Source of the DNA: Micromonospora_H sonneratiae
GTDB taxonomy: Bacteria; Actinomycetota; Actinomycetes; Mycobacteriales; Micromonosporaceae
Reading direction: 5' to 3'
Assembly: GCF_042679305.1 (NCBI RefSeq)
Contig: NZ_JBHTMP010000004.1
Coordinates: 62,001-126,000 of the forward strand
DNA length: 64,000 bases
Shown piece by piece: positions 9,271 through 17,866 of this stretch; the first letter of the stretch is position 1, and every line of letters begins with the position of its first letter. Under the pieces are notes generated by a model. The model worked only from the letters and a program-made list of their open reading frames with translations, was not told where the DNA came from and searched no databases. The position numbers and the translations under genes were made by a program.

Positions 9271-11589
9271 ATGGGCGAGCAGCAGGAGCGTGAACCGGGT
9301 GGCCGGCACCAGGCCACGCCGGAGCCGACCGTCACGCTCAGTCCATCGGCGGAACTGCCCGCGATGGGTGAGGACGAGCTGGACCTGCTGCGTCAGACCG
9401 GCCGGAGTTGGGCCGAGGCGCTACGGGATCGGCGCAACGTCCTGACCACGCTGCCGCTGGATCCCGGTCTCGGCCGGTATCGCAGCCCGCCGACCCCGAC
9501 CAGGTTCGGCCGCTTCGCTCCGGTGGAGATGTTCCGGGTGGCGGAACCGGGGGAACCGGATGAACTCGTCGCGACCGGTCCTTCGGGCGAGGCCGAGTCG
9601 CTCCCCGGACGGATGCTGGCCAGGATCCGCCGTACGATCCTGGGCCCACCGTTGACCAGCGCCGCCGTCGTACACGAACGCATGCGCAAGCTCGTCGCGT
9701 TGCCGGTGCTCTCCTCGGACCTGCTCTCCTCGGTGGCGTACGGGCCCGAGGCGATGCTCACCGTCCTGGCCCTGGCCGGCAGTTCGGCGCTCGTGCTGTC
9801 CCTGCCGATCGGGGCTGTGCTGGTGGTGCTGATGATCGTGGTCGGGATCTCCTACCGGCAGACCATCCCGGCCTATCCGCACGGTGCCGGTTCCTACATA
9901 GTCGCCGGAGACAACCTTGGCCGGCGGGTCGGTCTGGCCGCCGCAGCCGGACTGATCATCGACTACATCCTCACCGTGTCGGTATCGGTGGCGGCCGGGG
10001 TGCATGCGGTCACCTCGGCGCTGCCCGGCCTCATGCCATGGACCGTCCCGTTCGGCCTGCTGGCCATCGCGGTCCTGCTGGCCGGCAATCTTCGAGGTGT
10101 ACGGACGTCCGGCAACATTTTCGCCGCGCCGACCTACCTGTTCATCGTGGCCATCGCGGTGTTGGTGACGGTCGGACTGGTCCGGGCCGCCAGCCGGGGA
10201 TTCACCCCGATTCCGCCCGAGCCGGTCGCCGCCACCAGGAGTACCGGCCTCCTGCTGGTGTTGCTGGCGTTCTCCTCCGGCGCGACCTCGATGACCGGCA
10301 TCGAGGCGGTGTCCAACGCGGTTCCCGCCTTCCGGGCTCCGGAGTGGCGCAACGGCCGCACCACGTTGACCTGGATGATCAGCCTGCTCGTCGTCATGTT
10401 CGTCGGGTTGATGCTGCTGATCCATTTCGACGGCGTGACGCCGAGAGCCGACCAGACCCTGCTCTCCCAGTTGGCTCATCGGACGTTCCCCACCGGGCCG
10501 TGGTACGTCCTCATCCAGGCCGCCACCGCACTGATCCTGCTGTTCGCGGCCAACACTGCGTTCAACGACCTGCCCCGGCTGTTGTTCTTCATGGCCCGCG
10601 ACGGCTACGTCCCGCGACGATTCCTGCACATGGGCGACCGGCTGGCGTTCAACAACGGACTGATGGCACTCGCTGTCGCGGCGGCGGTCATCCTGGTGGC
10701 GTTCCGTGGACATACGGAATCACTGATCCCGCTCTTCGCCGTCGGCGTCTTCCTGGCGTTCACCCTGTCGCAGGCCGGCATGGTGGTCCACTGGCTACGT
10801 AAGCGTGGTCCGCACTGGCGCAAACGGCTGACCCTCAACGCTGCCGGCACACTGTTGTCCGGGGTGGTACTGCTGACGGCCGCCATCACCAAGTTCACCG
10901 AGGGCGCCTGGGTCGTCGTGATCGCCGTACCGCTGCTCATCCTGGTCGCGCTGCGGGTCCGACGACACTACGACATGGTGCGGGTGCAACTCACCCCGCA
11001 TCCGTCGCGTCTCAACGTTGCCCGGCCGGTGAATCCACCCTCGGTGGCAGAGACGAGTCGACGGGCGACCGGGCCCGAGAAGGCGGAGCATCGGCCCGAT
11101 TCCGGAGAAGAGGAGGGGCCGCAGACCGGGGAGGAGCCGGAGACCGAGGAGAGCCCACAGGAGATCTGGCATCTGGTCGTCGTACCGGTCGAACGGCTCA
11201 ACCTGGCGGCGCTGCGTGCCCTGGCCTACGCCGTGTCGATCGGGCAGCCGGTGCTGGCCGTGCACATCAGCCCCAGCGAGGACGAGGCGGCGCGGTTCTG
11301 CCAGCAGTGGGACGCCTGGGGTGACCACGTACGACTCGAGCTCATCGTCTCGCCGTACCGGGCGATCGTCGCCCCCCTGGCCTGCTATCTCGAGGCTCTG
11401 CACGCGCTGCGACCGGACGTCACCCTCACCGTGATTCTGCCGGAGATCGTGGTACGGCGACGGTGGCACCAGGTCCTGCACAGCAACGTGCCCCGGCACC
11501 TCCGGAGGGCACTGCGTCAACTGCCGGGGATCGTCGTCACGACGGTGCCGATCCACATTCCGCACGCCGGGGTGCAGCGCACGAAATAG
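9271..11589 (+). CDS. kimA: KimA-like potassium importer (APC superfamily, KUP family)
   Basis: The 772-residue membrane protein closely follows Bacillus KimA (YdaO), a high-affinity K+/H+ symporter. Shared blocks are LPVLSSDLLSSVAYG at the start of the membrane region, SYRQTIPAYPHGAGSYIV, DYILTVSVSVAAG, ANTAFNDLPRL and the HLLPLFAVGVF-like segment. Twelve membrane helices are expected between about residues 135 and 570. The C-terminal cytosolic domain (about 630-770) is the universal-stress-like dimerisation part ending with RRWHQVLHSN. Compared with KimA it has an N-terminal extension of about 120 residues and a Glu/Pro-rich insert near 605-635. Start ATG follows AGGAGGA. No c-di-AMP riboswitch was recognised in the 247-base leader. 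Confidence 0.87.
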   Translation: MGEQQEREPGGRHQATPEPTVTLSPSAELPAMGEDELDLLRQTGRSWAEALRDRRNVLTTLPLDPGLGRYRSPPTPTRFGRFAPVEMFRVAEPGEPDELVATGPSGEAESLPGRMLARIRRTILGPPLTSAAVVHERMRKLVALPVLSSDLLSSVAYGPEAMLTVLALAGSSALVLSLPIGAVLVVLMIVVGISYRQTIPAYPHGAGSYIVAGDNLGRRVGLAAAAGLIIDYILTVSVSVAAGVHAVTSALPGLMPWTVPFGLLAIAVLLAGNLRGVRTSGNIFAAPTYLFIVAIAVLVTVGLVRAASRGFTPIPPEPVAATRSTGLLLVLLAFSSGATSMTGIEAVSNAVPAFRAPEWRNGRTTLTWMISLLVVMFVGLMLLIHFDGVTPRADQTLLSQLAHRTFPTGPWYVLIQAATALILLFAANTAFNDLPRLLFFMARDGYVPRRFLHMGDRLAFNNGLMALAVAAAVILVAFRGHTESLIPLFAVGVFLAFTLSQAGMVVHWLRKRGPHWRKRLTLNAAGTLLSGVVLLTAAITKFTEGAWVVVIAVPLLILVALRVRRHYDMVRVQLTPHPSRLNVARPVNPPSVAETSRRATGPEKAEHRPDSGEEEGPQTGEEPETEESPQEIWHLVVVPVERLNLAALRALAYAVSIGQPVLAVHISPSEDEAARFCQQWDAWGDHVRLELIVSPYRAIVAPLACYLEALHALRPDVTLTVILPEIVVRRRWHQVLHSNVPRHLRRALRQLPGIVVTTVPIHIPHAGVQRTK

Positions 11590-11629
11590 GGGCGGGACCG
11601 GAGGTGATGCCCCACCTCCGGTCCCGCCC
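11590..11629. terminator. Bidirectional hairpin terminator
   Basis: A perfect 17-bp stem, GGGCGGGACCGGAGGTG (11590-11606) with its complement at 11613-11629, encloses a 6-base loop. It starts one base after the kimA-like stop and faces the convergent LPVTG gene, so it can serve both strands. There is no T tract, as is common in high-GC actinobacteria. Confidence 0.85.
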
Positions 11630-11653
11630 ATGGATCGATCCTGGCTGGTTCGG

Positions 11654-12316
11654 TCAGCTCTGCACCTTCGCGTCCCGGCGGCGGCGCAGGACGAGCACCA
11701 TGCTTCCGGCGAGGACGAGGCCGCTTCCCACGGCCAACGGCACCGCGAACGACGGGTCACCAAAGCTCGTTCCGGTCACCGGCAACTTGGTGTGGCTGGG
11801 GGTCACGGTCGGGGTGCCGGTTGGCGTGCCGGTCGGGGTACCGGTCGGGCCGCCACTGGCCGGGCAGGTGTGCGTCAGGTTGAAGTTGTCACCGGGCTCG
11901 GGGTTCCCGGTGATGTTCGCCGTGGTGGAGCCGTTGGTGAGCGTCCAGCCCGCCGGTGTCCTGATCCAGGCCTTGCTGGTGCCCATGTCGTCGACGATCG
12001 CGCTGTCCTGGGTCGGGGTGGTCGTGATGTCCCGGGTGACCGGACCGTTCGGTGTCGAGAAGTTGAGGTGCAGCGAGACGAACTGACCCAACTGGTTGGG
12101 CTGGGGGAGGACGAAGACCCAGACGTCCTGGTCGGCAAAGGGGCCGCCGCCGAGGTTCTGCTCGCATTGGCGGGTGCCGAAGCCGGCGGCGGTGGTGGGC
12201 ACGTTCCCCGGGTTGATCGGGATGGTGCCCGCCGCCGAGGCCGGACTGGCGATCGCCAAGCTGATCATGCTGGCCAGCATCGCACCGGCTAGGCGAACAG
12301 ATGTTCGTAGTTTCAT
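11654..12316 (-). CDS. Secreted LPXTG-type (LPVTG) surface protein
   Basis: The 220-residue protein is exported and probably anchored by a sortase. It has a signal peptide ending ASPASA-A (about residue 28), a compact domain of about 130 residues with two Cys, a Thr/Pro linker made of TGTP repeats (a 12-bp repeat in the DNA), the sorting motif LPVTG, a hydrophobic helix and the tail RRRRDAKVQS. No sortase gene is in the window. The globular domain is not one I recognise. Convergent with the potassium importer; its own 5' region is a long non-coding stretch. Confidence 0.85.
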   Translation of the reverse strand: MKLRTSVRLAGAMLASMISLAIASPASAAGTIPINPGNVPTTAAGFGTRQCEQNLGGGPFADQDVWVFVLPQPNQLGQFVSLHLNFSTPNGPVTRDITTTPTQDSAIVDDMGTSKAWIRTPAGWTLTNGSTTANITGNPEPGDNFNLTHTCPASGGPTGTPTGTPTGTPTVTPSHTKLPVTGTSFGDPSFAVPLAVGSGLVLAGSMVLVLRRRRDAKVQS

Positions 12317-12945
12317 GGGATTACCTTGATCTTCCTCTTCTGCAAGCGACGAATGACTGGTAGTAACTCACCGTGAAACTGGATATCACGGACAGTAGAG
12401 TCATTGTGGGTAAATGACCTCTTTTCACGCTAAAAGCCATGATCATGCTCATGTTTGCCCAAGTCGCCGCGCAGGGGTGATCGTTCCGGTTGGCGCGGTA
12501 CCGGCACCGGGTCGTTGCGTGTCCAGGAGCTTCGCCCGACGCCTCGCCGGTGGGGACCCCGTCGGCCATGGTCGTACGCCCCTCGCCGTGTCTGCCGGGG
12601 CTGCTGTTGCCCGACGTGAGATTGACGTGGCCGTGAACCACGGGTCCCGCGATTCCTGACGGCCCGACGAGGGCTCTGTTCCCTGAGCGGGCACCGGGAC
12701 TGTTTGGAGTTTGCGGGTCGGTGGGGGTGGAAGTGCCCGGCAGATCGCCACAGTGGATGCAGATGTTGCGACGGGAAACACTGGTTTCGTCAGCATCGTT
12801 CGATGCTCTGGTCGCATTGGTCGACACGTATTGCTTCCGCACTCGAATGACCCGCCATTGCGGACGGTTCTGGTGCGGAACCTGCTCCGCGATCCCCGAC
12901 CCCGTTACACAATGTGATCAGGACGAGACGGAACGGGGGTGGACC
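12317..12945. other. 629-bp intergenic region, divergent leaders
   Basis: This region separates the divergently read LPVTG and L,D-transpeptidase genes. The first 130 bases are notably AT-richer than the surroundings. Open frames in it have no recognisable protein, ribosome site or domain. TACACAAT at about 12906-12913, 33 bases upstream of the transpeptidase start, could be a -10 element. No RNA family was recognised. Confidence 0.4.
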
Positions 12946-14205
12946 ATGAATTCGAGGCGCCGAGACGCGCTGATGATGCTCGTGGCTGCTGCGCCGCTGG
13001 TTCTGGTGGGCTGTACCAGCGAGTCGAAGAAGGAGGAGAGCGCTCGCTCGGCACCGCCCAAACTTGCGATTACTCCAGCGGCGAACGCCACTAACGTCCC
13101 GATCAGTGCCGAGATCGGGACGAAGGTCTCCGACGGGAAGATCACCACAGTTTCCCTGACGGACAACAAGGGTGCGAAGGTTGACGGGAGCATGCGGGCG
13201 GACGGTTCGGCCTGGGTGCCGAATACGCCACTCAAGAACAGTCAGACCTACTCCGCCGAGGTCACGGCGACCAACAGTTCCGGTACGGCCACGAAACAGC
13301 AGGTACGTTTCACCACAATGGCCAAACCGGAGAAGCGGGTCACCACCAACCTCTACTTCGAGAACGACCGGACGTACGGGGTGGCGATGCCGGTGACGGT
13401 CGCGTTCGAGCCGACCGTGCCGAAGGAGGCCCGGGCCGAGGTCCAGCGTCGGTTGTTCGTCGACACCGACCCGCCGCAGCCGGGTGCCTGGCACTGGGTC
13501 GAGGACGGTTCGCAGGTCTACTACCGGGCACCGGACTTCTGGCAGCCCGGCACGCGGATCAACGTCCGGGCCGCCCTTGACGGCCTGCCGATGGGAAAGG
13601 TGGGGTACGGCGACGACGACCGCACCGCGAGCGCCAAGATCGGCAACAAGGTCTTCCTGGAAATCGACAGTGCGACCAAGCAGATGTCGGTCTTCCAGGA
13701 CGACAAGCTCACCCGGAAGATCCCGGTCAGCCTCGGCAAGCCGAGCACACCCACCTCGAGCGGAAACATGATCATCATGGAGAAGCTGGAGGCGACGACC
13801 TTCGACACGCGGGGTGACCCGAACGGGGGTTACGTGGTCGATGTCGAGGACGCCCAGCGGCTGACCTGGGGCGGTGAGTTCATCCACGCGGCACCGTGGT
13901 CGGTCGGTGACCAGGGCTACACCAACGTCTCACACGGCTGCACCAACGTCTCCAACGAGAACGCCGACTGGCTCATGAAGACCACGCAGGTCGGCGACCT
14001 GGTCACGGTCAAGGGCACCGAGGTGCAACTCGAGCCGGGCAACGGCTGGACCGCATGGAACATGGAGTGGAGCGAGTACGTCAAGGGAAGTGCACTGCCC
14101 GTACCCGCTGATCTCAAGCCGGAGGCGAAGCCGGCGCCGGCACCGAGCGGATCGTCGGCCACCAGCGGACCGCCCGCACCGACCCCGTCGAACCGGGGCG
14201 GCTGA
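12946..14205 (+). CDS. L,D-transpeptidase (YkuD) lipoprotein with Ig-like domains
   Basis: The enzyme forms 3-3 cross-links between stem peptides of peptidoglycan outside the membrane. It has 419 residues. The lipobox LVGC (Cys about 23) marks it as a lipoprotein. Two Ig-like domains (about 45-130 and 135-230) are followed by the YkuD catalytic domain with the motif SHGCTNVSNENADW carrying the nucleophilic Cys. The tail is Pro/Ser-rich. The order lipobox, Ig, Ig, YkuD matches mycobacterial LdtMt2-type enzymes. The ATG at 12946 is chosen because it starts the lipoprotein signal; the open frame extends upstream without conserved content. Confidence 0.95.
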   Translation: MNSRRRDALMMLVAAAPLVLVGCTSESKKEESARSAPPKLAITPAANATNVPISAEIGTKVSDGKITTVSLTDNKGAKVDGSMRADGSAWVPNTPLKNSQTYSAEVTATNSSGTATKQQVRFTTMAKPEKRVTTNLYFENDRTYGVAMPVTVAFEPTVPKEARAEVQRRLFVDTDPPQPGAWHWVEDGSQVYYRAPDFWQPGTRINVRAALDGLPMGKVGYGDDDRTASAKIGNKVFLEIDSATKQMSVFQDDKLTRKIPVSLGKPSTPTSSGNMIIMEKLEATTFDTRGDPNGGYVVDVEDAQRLTWGGEFIHAAPWSVGDQGYTNVSHGCTNVSNENADWLMKTTQVGDLVTVKGTEVQLEPGNGWTAWNMEWSEYVKGSALPVPADLKPEAKPAPAPSGSSATSGPPAPTPSNRGG

Positions 14206-14244
14206 CACCGCGACCGACTGAACCGGGGCGGAACACGCACGCTG

Positions 14245-14292
14245 ACGGCCCCGCGCTCCCCATCCGGACAACGGTGGGAAGCGCGGGGCCGT
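14245..14292. terminator. Bidirectional hairpin terminator
   Basis: A perfect 13-bp stem ACGGCCCCGCGCT (14245-14257) pairs with 14280-14292. The inner CCCATCCG and CGGTGGG extend it with one bulge. It lies between the convergent transpeptidase and zinc-finger membrane protein genes. Confidence 0.8.
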
Positions 14293-14307
14293 AGCCGTCG
14301 GTCATGG

Positions 14308-15054
14308 TCAGGCTGCCGGCCGGATTCCCCGGTCACCCGCCTCGGCGGCGAGGCCGGGCAGGAGTCGTAGCCGTGGTGGTGCAGGCTCCGGCTCCTCGTC
14401 GTCGAAGCGGGCCCGCCAGCCAGGTCGGTCGTCGTCGCGTCCGGCTGGTGGTGCCCCCGGGTCCAGGCTCCGTCGCGACAGGGCCAGGACGATCAGGTAA
14501 CCGGCAAGGAGGAAGCCGTGGCTGAGTAGCCGGGCCGGGTCGACCCGGCCGGCCGCGAGGTCGCTGATCGACAGTAGTGCGAGGACCGTGACGAAGGCGG
14601 TCAACATCGGCACGATGCCGCCGGCGCGACTGCGGCGCAAGGCGATCCCGGCAAATCCGGCACCGATGGCGATGTTCCAGGCTGCGGACTCGTGCCAGAG
14701 GTGGTCGGGGGTGGCGCCCGGGCCGGTGTGCGGATGTCCGGTGGTGAAACCGGTCACCTGCACCAGCCCGAGGACGAACTGTGCCAGTCCGAGCACGCCG
14801 AGTGCGCTGCGCAGCAGGACCACCAGCCGACCGCGCGCCGGGCCGGGTACGGCGTCGAGCACCTCGTCACTGACCCCGGGTGTCGCGATGACCAGGCCGG
14901 TACGGGCCAGGCGGGTCACCCGGGCCGCCTCCTCCGACCAGTTCCGGCATGCCGGGCAGTTCGCCAGATGCCGGTCGACCGCGTCCCGGGTGACGCCGTC
15001 GTCCTCCCCGTCCATCCGGGCTGACACCGACTCTCTGCACTGCTCACAACCCAC
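14308..15054 (-). CDS. Zinc-finger (zf-HC2) membrane protein, probable anti-sigma factor
   Basis: The protein has 248 residues. The N-terminus carries the zinc anti-sigma motif: C3 and C6, then H29-x3-C33-x2-C36 (HLANCPAC). After it come about five hydrophobic segments between residues 75 and 200 (RLVVLLRSALGVLGLAQFVLG, IAIGAGFAGIAL and others) and an acidic then Pro/Arg-rich cytosolic tail. It is divergent from the sigma factor gene 86 bases away, which makes it the likely partner. By family, such proteins hold a sigma factor at the membrane until a signal is sensed. It is longer and has more membrane helices than simple anti-sigma factors. Confidence 0.82.
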   Translation of the reverse strand: MGCEQCRESVSARMDGEDDGVTRDAVDRHLANCPACRNWSEEAARVTRLARTGLVIATPGVSDEVLDAVPGPARGRLVVLLRSALGVLGLAQFVLGLVQVTGFTTGHPHTGPGATPDHLWHESAAWNIAIGAGFAGIALRRSRAGGIVPMLTAFVTVLALLSISDLAAGRVDPARLLSHGFLLAGYLIVLALSRRSLDPGAPPAGRDDDRPGWRARFDDEEPEPAPPRLRLLPGLAAEAGDRGIRPAA

Positions 15055-15140
15055 CCGCCCATACTCGGACGAAAGCCGGGGCGGCCCACCACCGGGGTGC
15101 CTGACCCCACCTGCGGGGCGTCGGCGGTTAGCCTTCCGGG

Positions 15141-15683
15141 ATGCAGCCGACCGGGCTTGACGACGTGGACATCACCGGGTGGGCGTTGGCCGCGCGGGCC
15201 GGCGACCGGACCGCTGCTGCGGCGTTCATCCGAGCCACCCAGCAGCAGGTGTACCGGTTTCTGGGGCACCTGGTCGACGGCGCGGACACCGAACACCTGA
15301 CGCAGGAGACGTATCTGCGTGCGATGCGTGGGTTGCCCCGGTTCTCCGCCCGCTCGTCCGCCCGTACCTGGCTGCTGGCGATCGCCCGGCGGGTCGCTGC
15401 CGACCACGTCCGGTCGTGGCGGAACCGGACGACGGGTGCCCCGGCGCCCATCCGGCCCGACGACGGGTCGACGGAGGGGATGTCACTGCGGGAGATGCTG
15501 GGCACGCTGCCGCCGGATCGGCGGGAGGCTTTCGTCGCCACCCAGGTCCTCGGACTGAGCTATGCGGAGGCCGCCGAGGTGTGCGACTGCCCGATCGCCA
15601 CGATCCGGACCCGGGTCGCCCGCGCCCGCGCCGATCTCGTCGCGGCGTTGCCGGCCCGAGGGCGCGGAGCAGCAGCGTCGTAG
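15141..15683 (+). CDS. ECF RNA polymerase sigma factor, SigC-like
   Basis: The protein has 180 residues, near the 185 of mycobacterial SigC. Region 2 includes HLTQETYLRAMRGLPRF and TWLLAIARRVAADH. Region 4 includes REAFVATQVLGLSYAEAAE and PIATIRTRVARAR, the promoter-recognition helix. No C-terminal extension is present. The gene starts an apparent operon: the histidine kinase begins 12 bases after its stop and the response regulator overlaps the kinase. The divergent zinc-finger membrane gene is the probable anti-sigma factor. Confidence 0.92.
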   Translation: MQPTGLDDVDITGWALAARAGDRTAAAAFIRATQQQVYRFLGHLVDGADTEHLTQETYLRAMRGLPRFSARSSARTWLLAIARRVAADHVRSWRNRTTGAPAPIRPDDGSTEGMSLREMLGTLPPDRREAFVATQVLGLSYAEAAEVCDCPIATIRTRVARARADLVAALPARGRGAAAS

Positions 15684-15694
15684 GCTCGGGAGAC

Positions 15695-16942
15695 ATGGCA
15701 CGCACCATCTTCGGCCGCCCGCTGCGCACCGTCGGCTTCGACCTCGTGGTCTCCGGGCTGGTGGCCCTGCTGGCAATCACCGGCACCGCGGTCCAGCCCG
15801 GCGGCTGGCCCGCCACGCTGATCGGCTTCGGGATGGCGCTCGCCCTGCTGTTCCGGCGGCGACACCCGTCCGCCACGGCCGCCGTGGTTGCCGCGCTGGC
15901 CCTGCTCCAGGTGTACTTCGACTGGCATCCGCTGCCCTACGACGTAGCCGTGCTGATCGCCATGTACAGCGTGGTCAAGTACGCCGAGCGGCTACGCGAC
16001 GGCATCGTCGCCGGGGCGGCCGTCGCCGTCGGGATCCTGCTCACGGTCCAGAACTTCGAGGGGGTCTGGTGGGTCGGCGTGATGTTCCTCGTGCTGATGT
16101 GCGGAGCGGTCTGGCTGGCCGCGCTCAACGTCCGTACCCGTCGGCTGTACGTGCTGAGCCTCGAGGAACGGGCAGTCACCCTGGAGCACGAGCGGGACGC
16201 GCGGACCCGCGCGGCGGTGGCCGAGGAGCGCACCCGGATCGCCCGTGAGCTGCACGACGTCGTCGCCCACAGCATGGCGGTCATGATCGTGCAGGCGGAC
16301 GGCGCGCGCTACATGATCGACCGGGACGTCGACACCGCCCGGGGAGCAATCAAGATCGTCGCAGACACCGGTCGCGAGGCGCTGGAGGAGATGCGCCGAC
16401 TGGTGGGCGTCCTGCGGGAACCTTCCGCGGACGTACCCGGCGAGGACGGGCCAGCCGGACCCGCCACCCCCGGTTCCGCTGCCGTCGAGGACCTCGGTGC
16501 GGAGCCGAACCGGCGACGGCTGGCCATCGGCGAGTTGGACACCCTGCTGGACCGGTCCCGTCGGGCGGGACTCACGGTCCGGCAGAGCGTGCTGGGTGCA
16601 CCCGTCGCACTACCCGCCGGAGTGGAACTCACCCTCTACCGGGTGGTGCAGGAGGCGTTGACCAACGCCCTCAAGCACGTCGGTGCCGGGGCCAGCGTGG
16701 AGGTCGTGCTCGACTACGCCGAACCGGGCACGGTGTCGGTCCGGATCGTCGACGATGGCCGGGGCCGCGGCGTCGTCGGTTCGGTCGCGCCGTCGGGCGG
16801 ACATGGCCTGGTCGGCATGCGGGAGCGGGTCGCGGTGTACGGCGGCACCCTGCACGCCGGAGCGCGGCTCGCCGGGGGCTGGCAGGTCGACGTACGTCTG
16901 CCGCTACCGTCGGTCCGAGCAGAGAGCCAGGGGGCAGCATGA
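15695..16942 (+). CDS. Sensor histidine kinase, NarL-type partner (HisKA_3)
   Basis: The protein has 415 residues. Four hydrophobic helices occupy about residues 13-140 (a short membrane sensor with almost no external loop). A coiled segment 150-180 leads to the dimerisation helix with the phosphorylated His187 in ARELHDVVAHSM. The ATPase part has the N-box EALTNALKH, the DDGRGRG motif and GHGLVGMRERV. Such intramembrane-sensing kinases usually report envelope perturbation, often with an ABC transporter, and one follows downstream. Start ATG is preceded by GGGAG at short spacing; the frame is open further upstream over the sigma gene but that part is not conserved. Confidence 0.94.
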   Translation: MARTIFGRPLRTVGFDLVVSGLVALLAITGTAVQPGGWPATLIGFGMALALLFRRRHPSATAAVVAALALLQVYFDWHPLPYDVAVLIAMYSVVKYAERLRDGIVAGAAVAVGILLTVQNFEGVWWVGVMFLVLMCGAVWLAALNVRTRRLYVLSLEERAVTLEHERDARTRAAVAEERTRIARELHDVVAHSMAVMIVQADGARYMIDRDVDTARGAIKIVADTGREALEEMRRLVGVLREPSADVPGEDGPAGPATPGSAAVEDLGAEPNRRRLAIGELDTLLDRSRRAGLTVRQSVLGAPVALPAGVELTLYRVVQEALTNALKHVGAGASVEVVLDYAEPGTVSVRIVDDGRGRGVVGSVAPSGGHGLVGMRERVAVYGGTLHAGARLAGGWQVDVRLPLPSVRAESQGAA

Positions 16943-17604
16943 CGATTCGTGTGGTGATCGTGGACGACCAGGCGCTGGTGCGCGCCGGCTTCCGGATGGT
17001 CCTCGACTCGCAGCCGGACATGACGGTCGTCGGCGAGGCGATCGACGGCGCCGACGCGTTGCGGGTGTTGGCCCGGACCCCGGCCGACGTGGTGGTCATG
17101 GACATCCGCATGCCGATCATGGATGGCGTGGAGGCGACCCGCCGCCTCGGCGAGGGACCGGCCGAGGGACGTCCCAGGGTGCTGGTGCTGACGACCTTCG
17201 ACACCGAGGCGGACGCCTTCGCGGCGTTGCAGGCGGGCGCCAGCGGATTCCTGCTCAAGAACGTTCCACCGGAGGAGCTGCTGGCGGCGATCCGGGTGGT
17301 GGCCAGTGGGGATTCGGTGGTGGCGCCGTCCATCACCCGTCGGCTGCTCGACCGCTTCGCCGGTCAACTCGGCCCCGCCCCGGCGGCCGATCCGAGACTC
17401 GAGCAGCTGACCGACCGGGAACGGGAGATCCTTCTGCTGCTGGCCGAGGGGTTGTCCAACGCCGAGATCGCCGGGCGGTTGTTCGTGGCCGAGGCGACCG
17501 TCAAGACCCACGTTGGCAAGATCCTCGCCAAGTTGCGGTTGCGGGACCGGGTCCAGGCGGTGGTGCTGGCGTACGAGAGCGGTCTGGTCACCCCCGGCCG
17601 CTGA
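16939..17604 (+). CDS. Response regulator, NarL/FixJ family
   Basis: The 221-residue regulator pairs with the kinase whose gene overlaps it by four bases (ATGA). The receiver domain (1-120) has the acidic pair D9-D10, phosphoacceptor Asp55 (VVMDIRMP) and Lys of FLLKN. The C-terminal LuxR-type helix-turn-helix spans about 155-215 (LTDREREILLLLAEGLSNAEIAGRL, TVKTHVGKI). Likely targets, by position, are its own operon or the ABC exporter 262 bases downstream. Confidence 0.96.
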   Translation: MTIRVVIVDDQALVRAGFRMVLDSQPDMTVVGEAIDGADALRVLARTPADVVVMDIRMPIMDGVEATRRLGEGPAEGRPRVLVLTTFDTEADAFAALQAGASGFLLKNVPPEELLAAIRVVASGDSVVAPSITRRLLDRFAGQLGPAPAADPRLEQLTDREREILLLLAEGLSNAEIAGRLFVAEATVKTHVGKILAKLRLRDRVQAVVLAYESGLVTPGR

Positions 17605-17641
17605 CCGTACGCCCTCGACCCGGATGGCCGTACGTCCTCGA

Positions 17642-17690
17642 CCCTGCCGTGATCCCGACCGACCCTGCCGTGATCCCGACCGACCCTGCC
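17642..17690. repeat. 21-bp direct tandem repeat, 2.3 copies
   Basis: Two identical 21-bp units (17642-17662 and 17663-17683) and the first 7 bases of a third lie in the leader between the response regulator and the ABC transporter. Each unit begins CCCTGCCGTGATCCC. The 21-bp period equals two DNA turns, as expected for tandem regulator sites, but no function is shown. Confidence 0.8.
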
Positions 17691-17866
17691 CACCGGCCAG
17701 TTCCACCCAGGTACGTCGATGGCATGCGACCTATGGCGTAGGGGAGCGCACCTAGGGTCGCCACCTGCGGCGTATTCCGTTCGGGCACTCCGGTGGAGAT
17801 CCTTCCCGGTCCTGCGTGACTAGCGTCGAACACGTCCAACAACCGCTGCCTAGCAGGGAGTAGAAC

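Noticed and set aside
9421..10713. 430-codon minus-strand frame opposite the KimA-like gene
   Set aside because: Composition is low-complexity Gln/Arg/Gly/His with no domain, while the plus strand encodes conserved transporter motifs.
12414..12659. 81-codon plus-strand frame in the long intergenic region
   Set aside because: No ribosome site, no domain and poor third-position bias.
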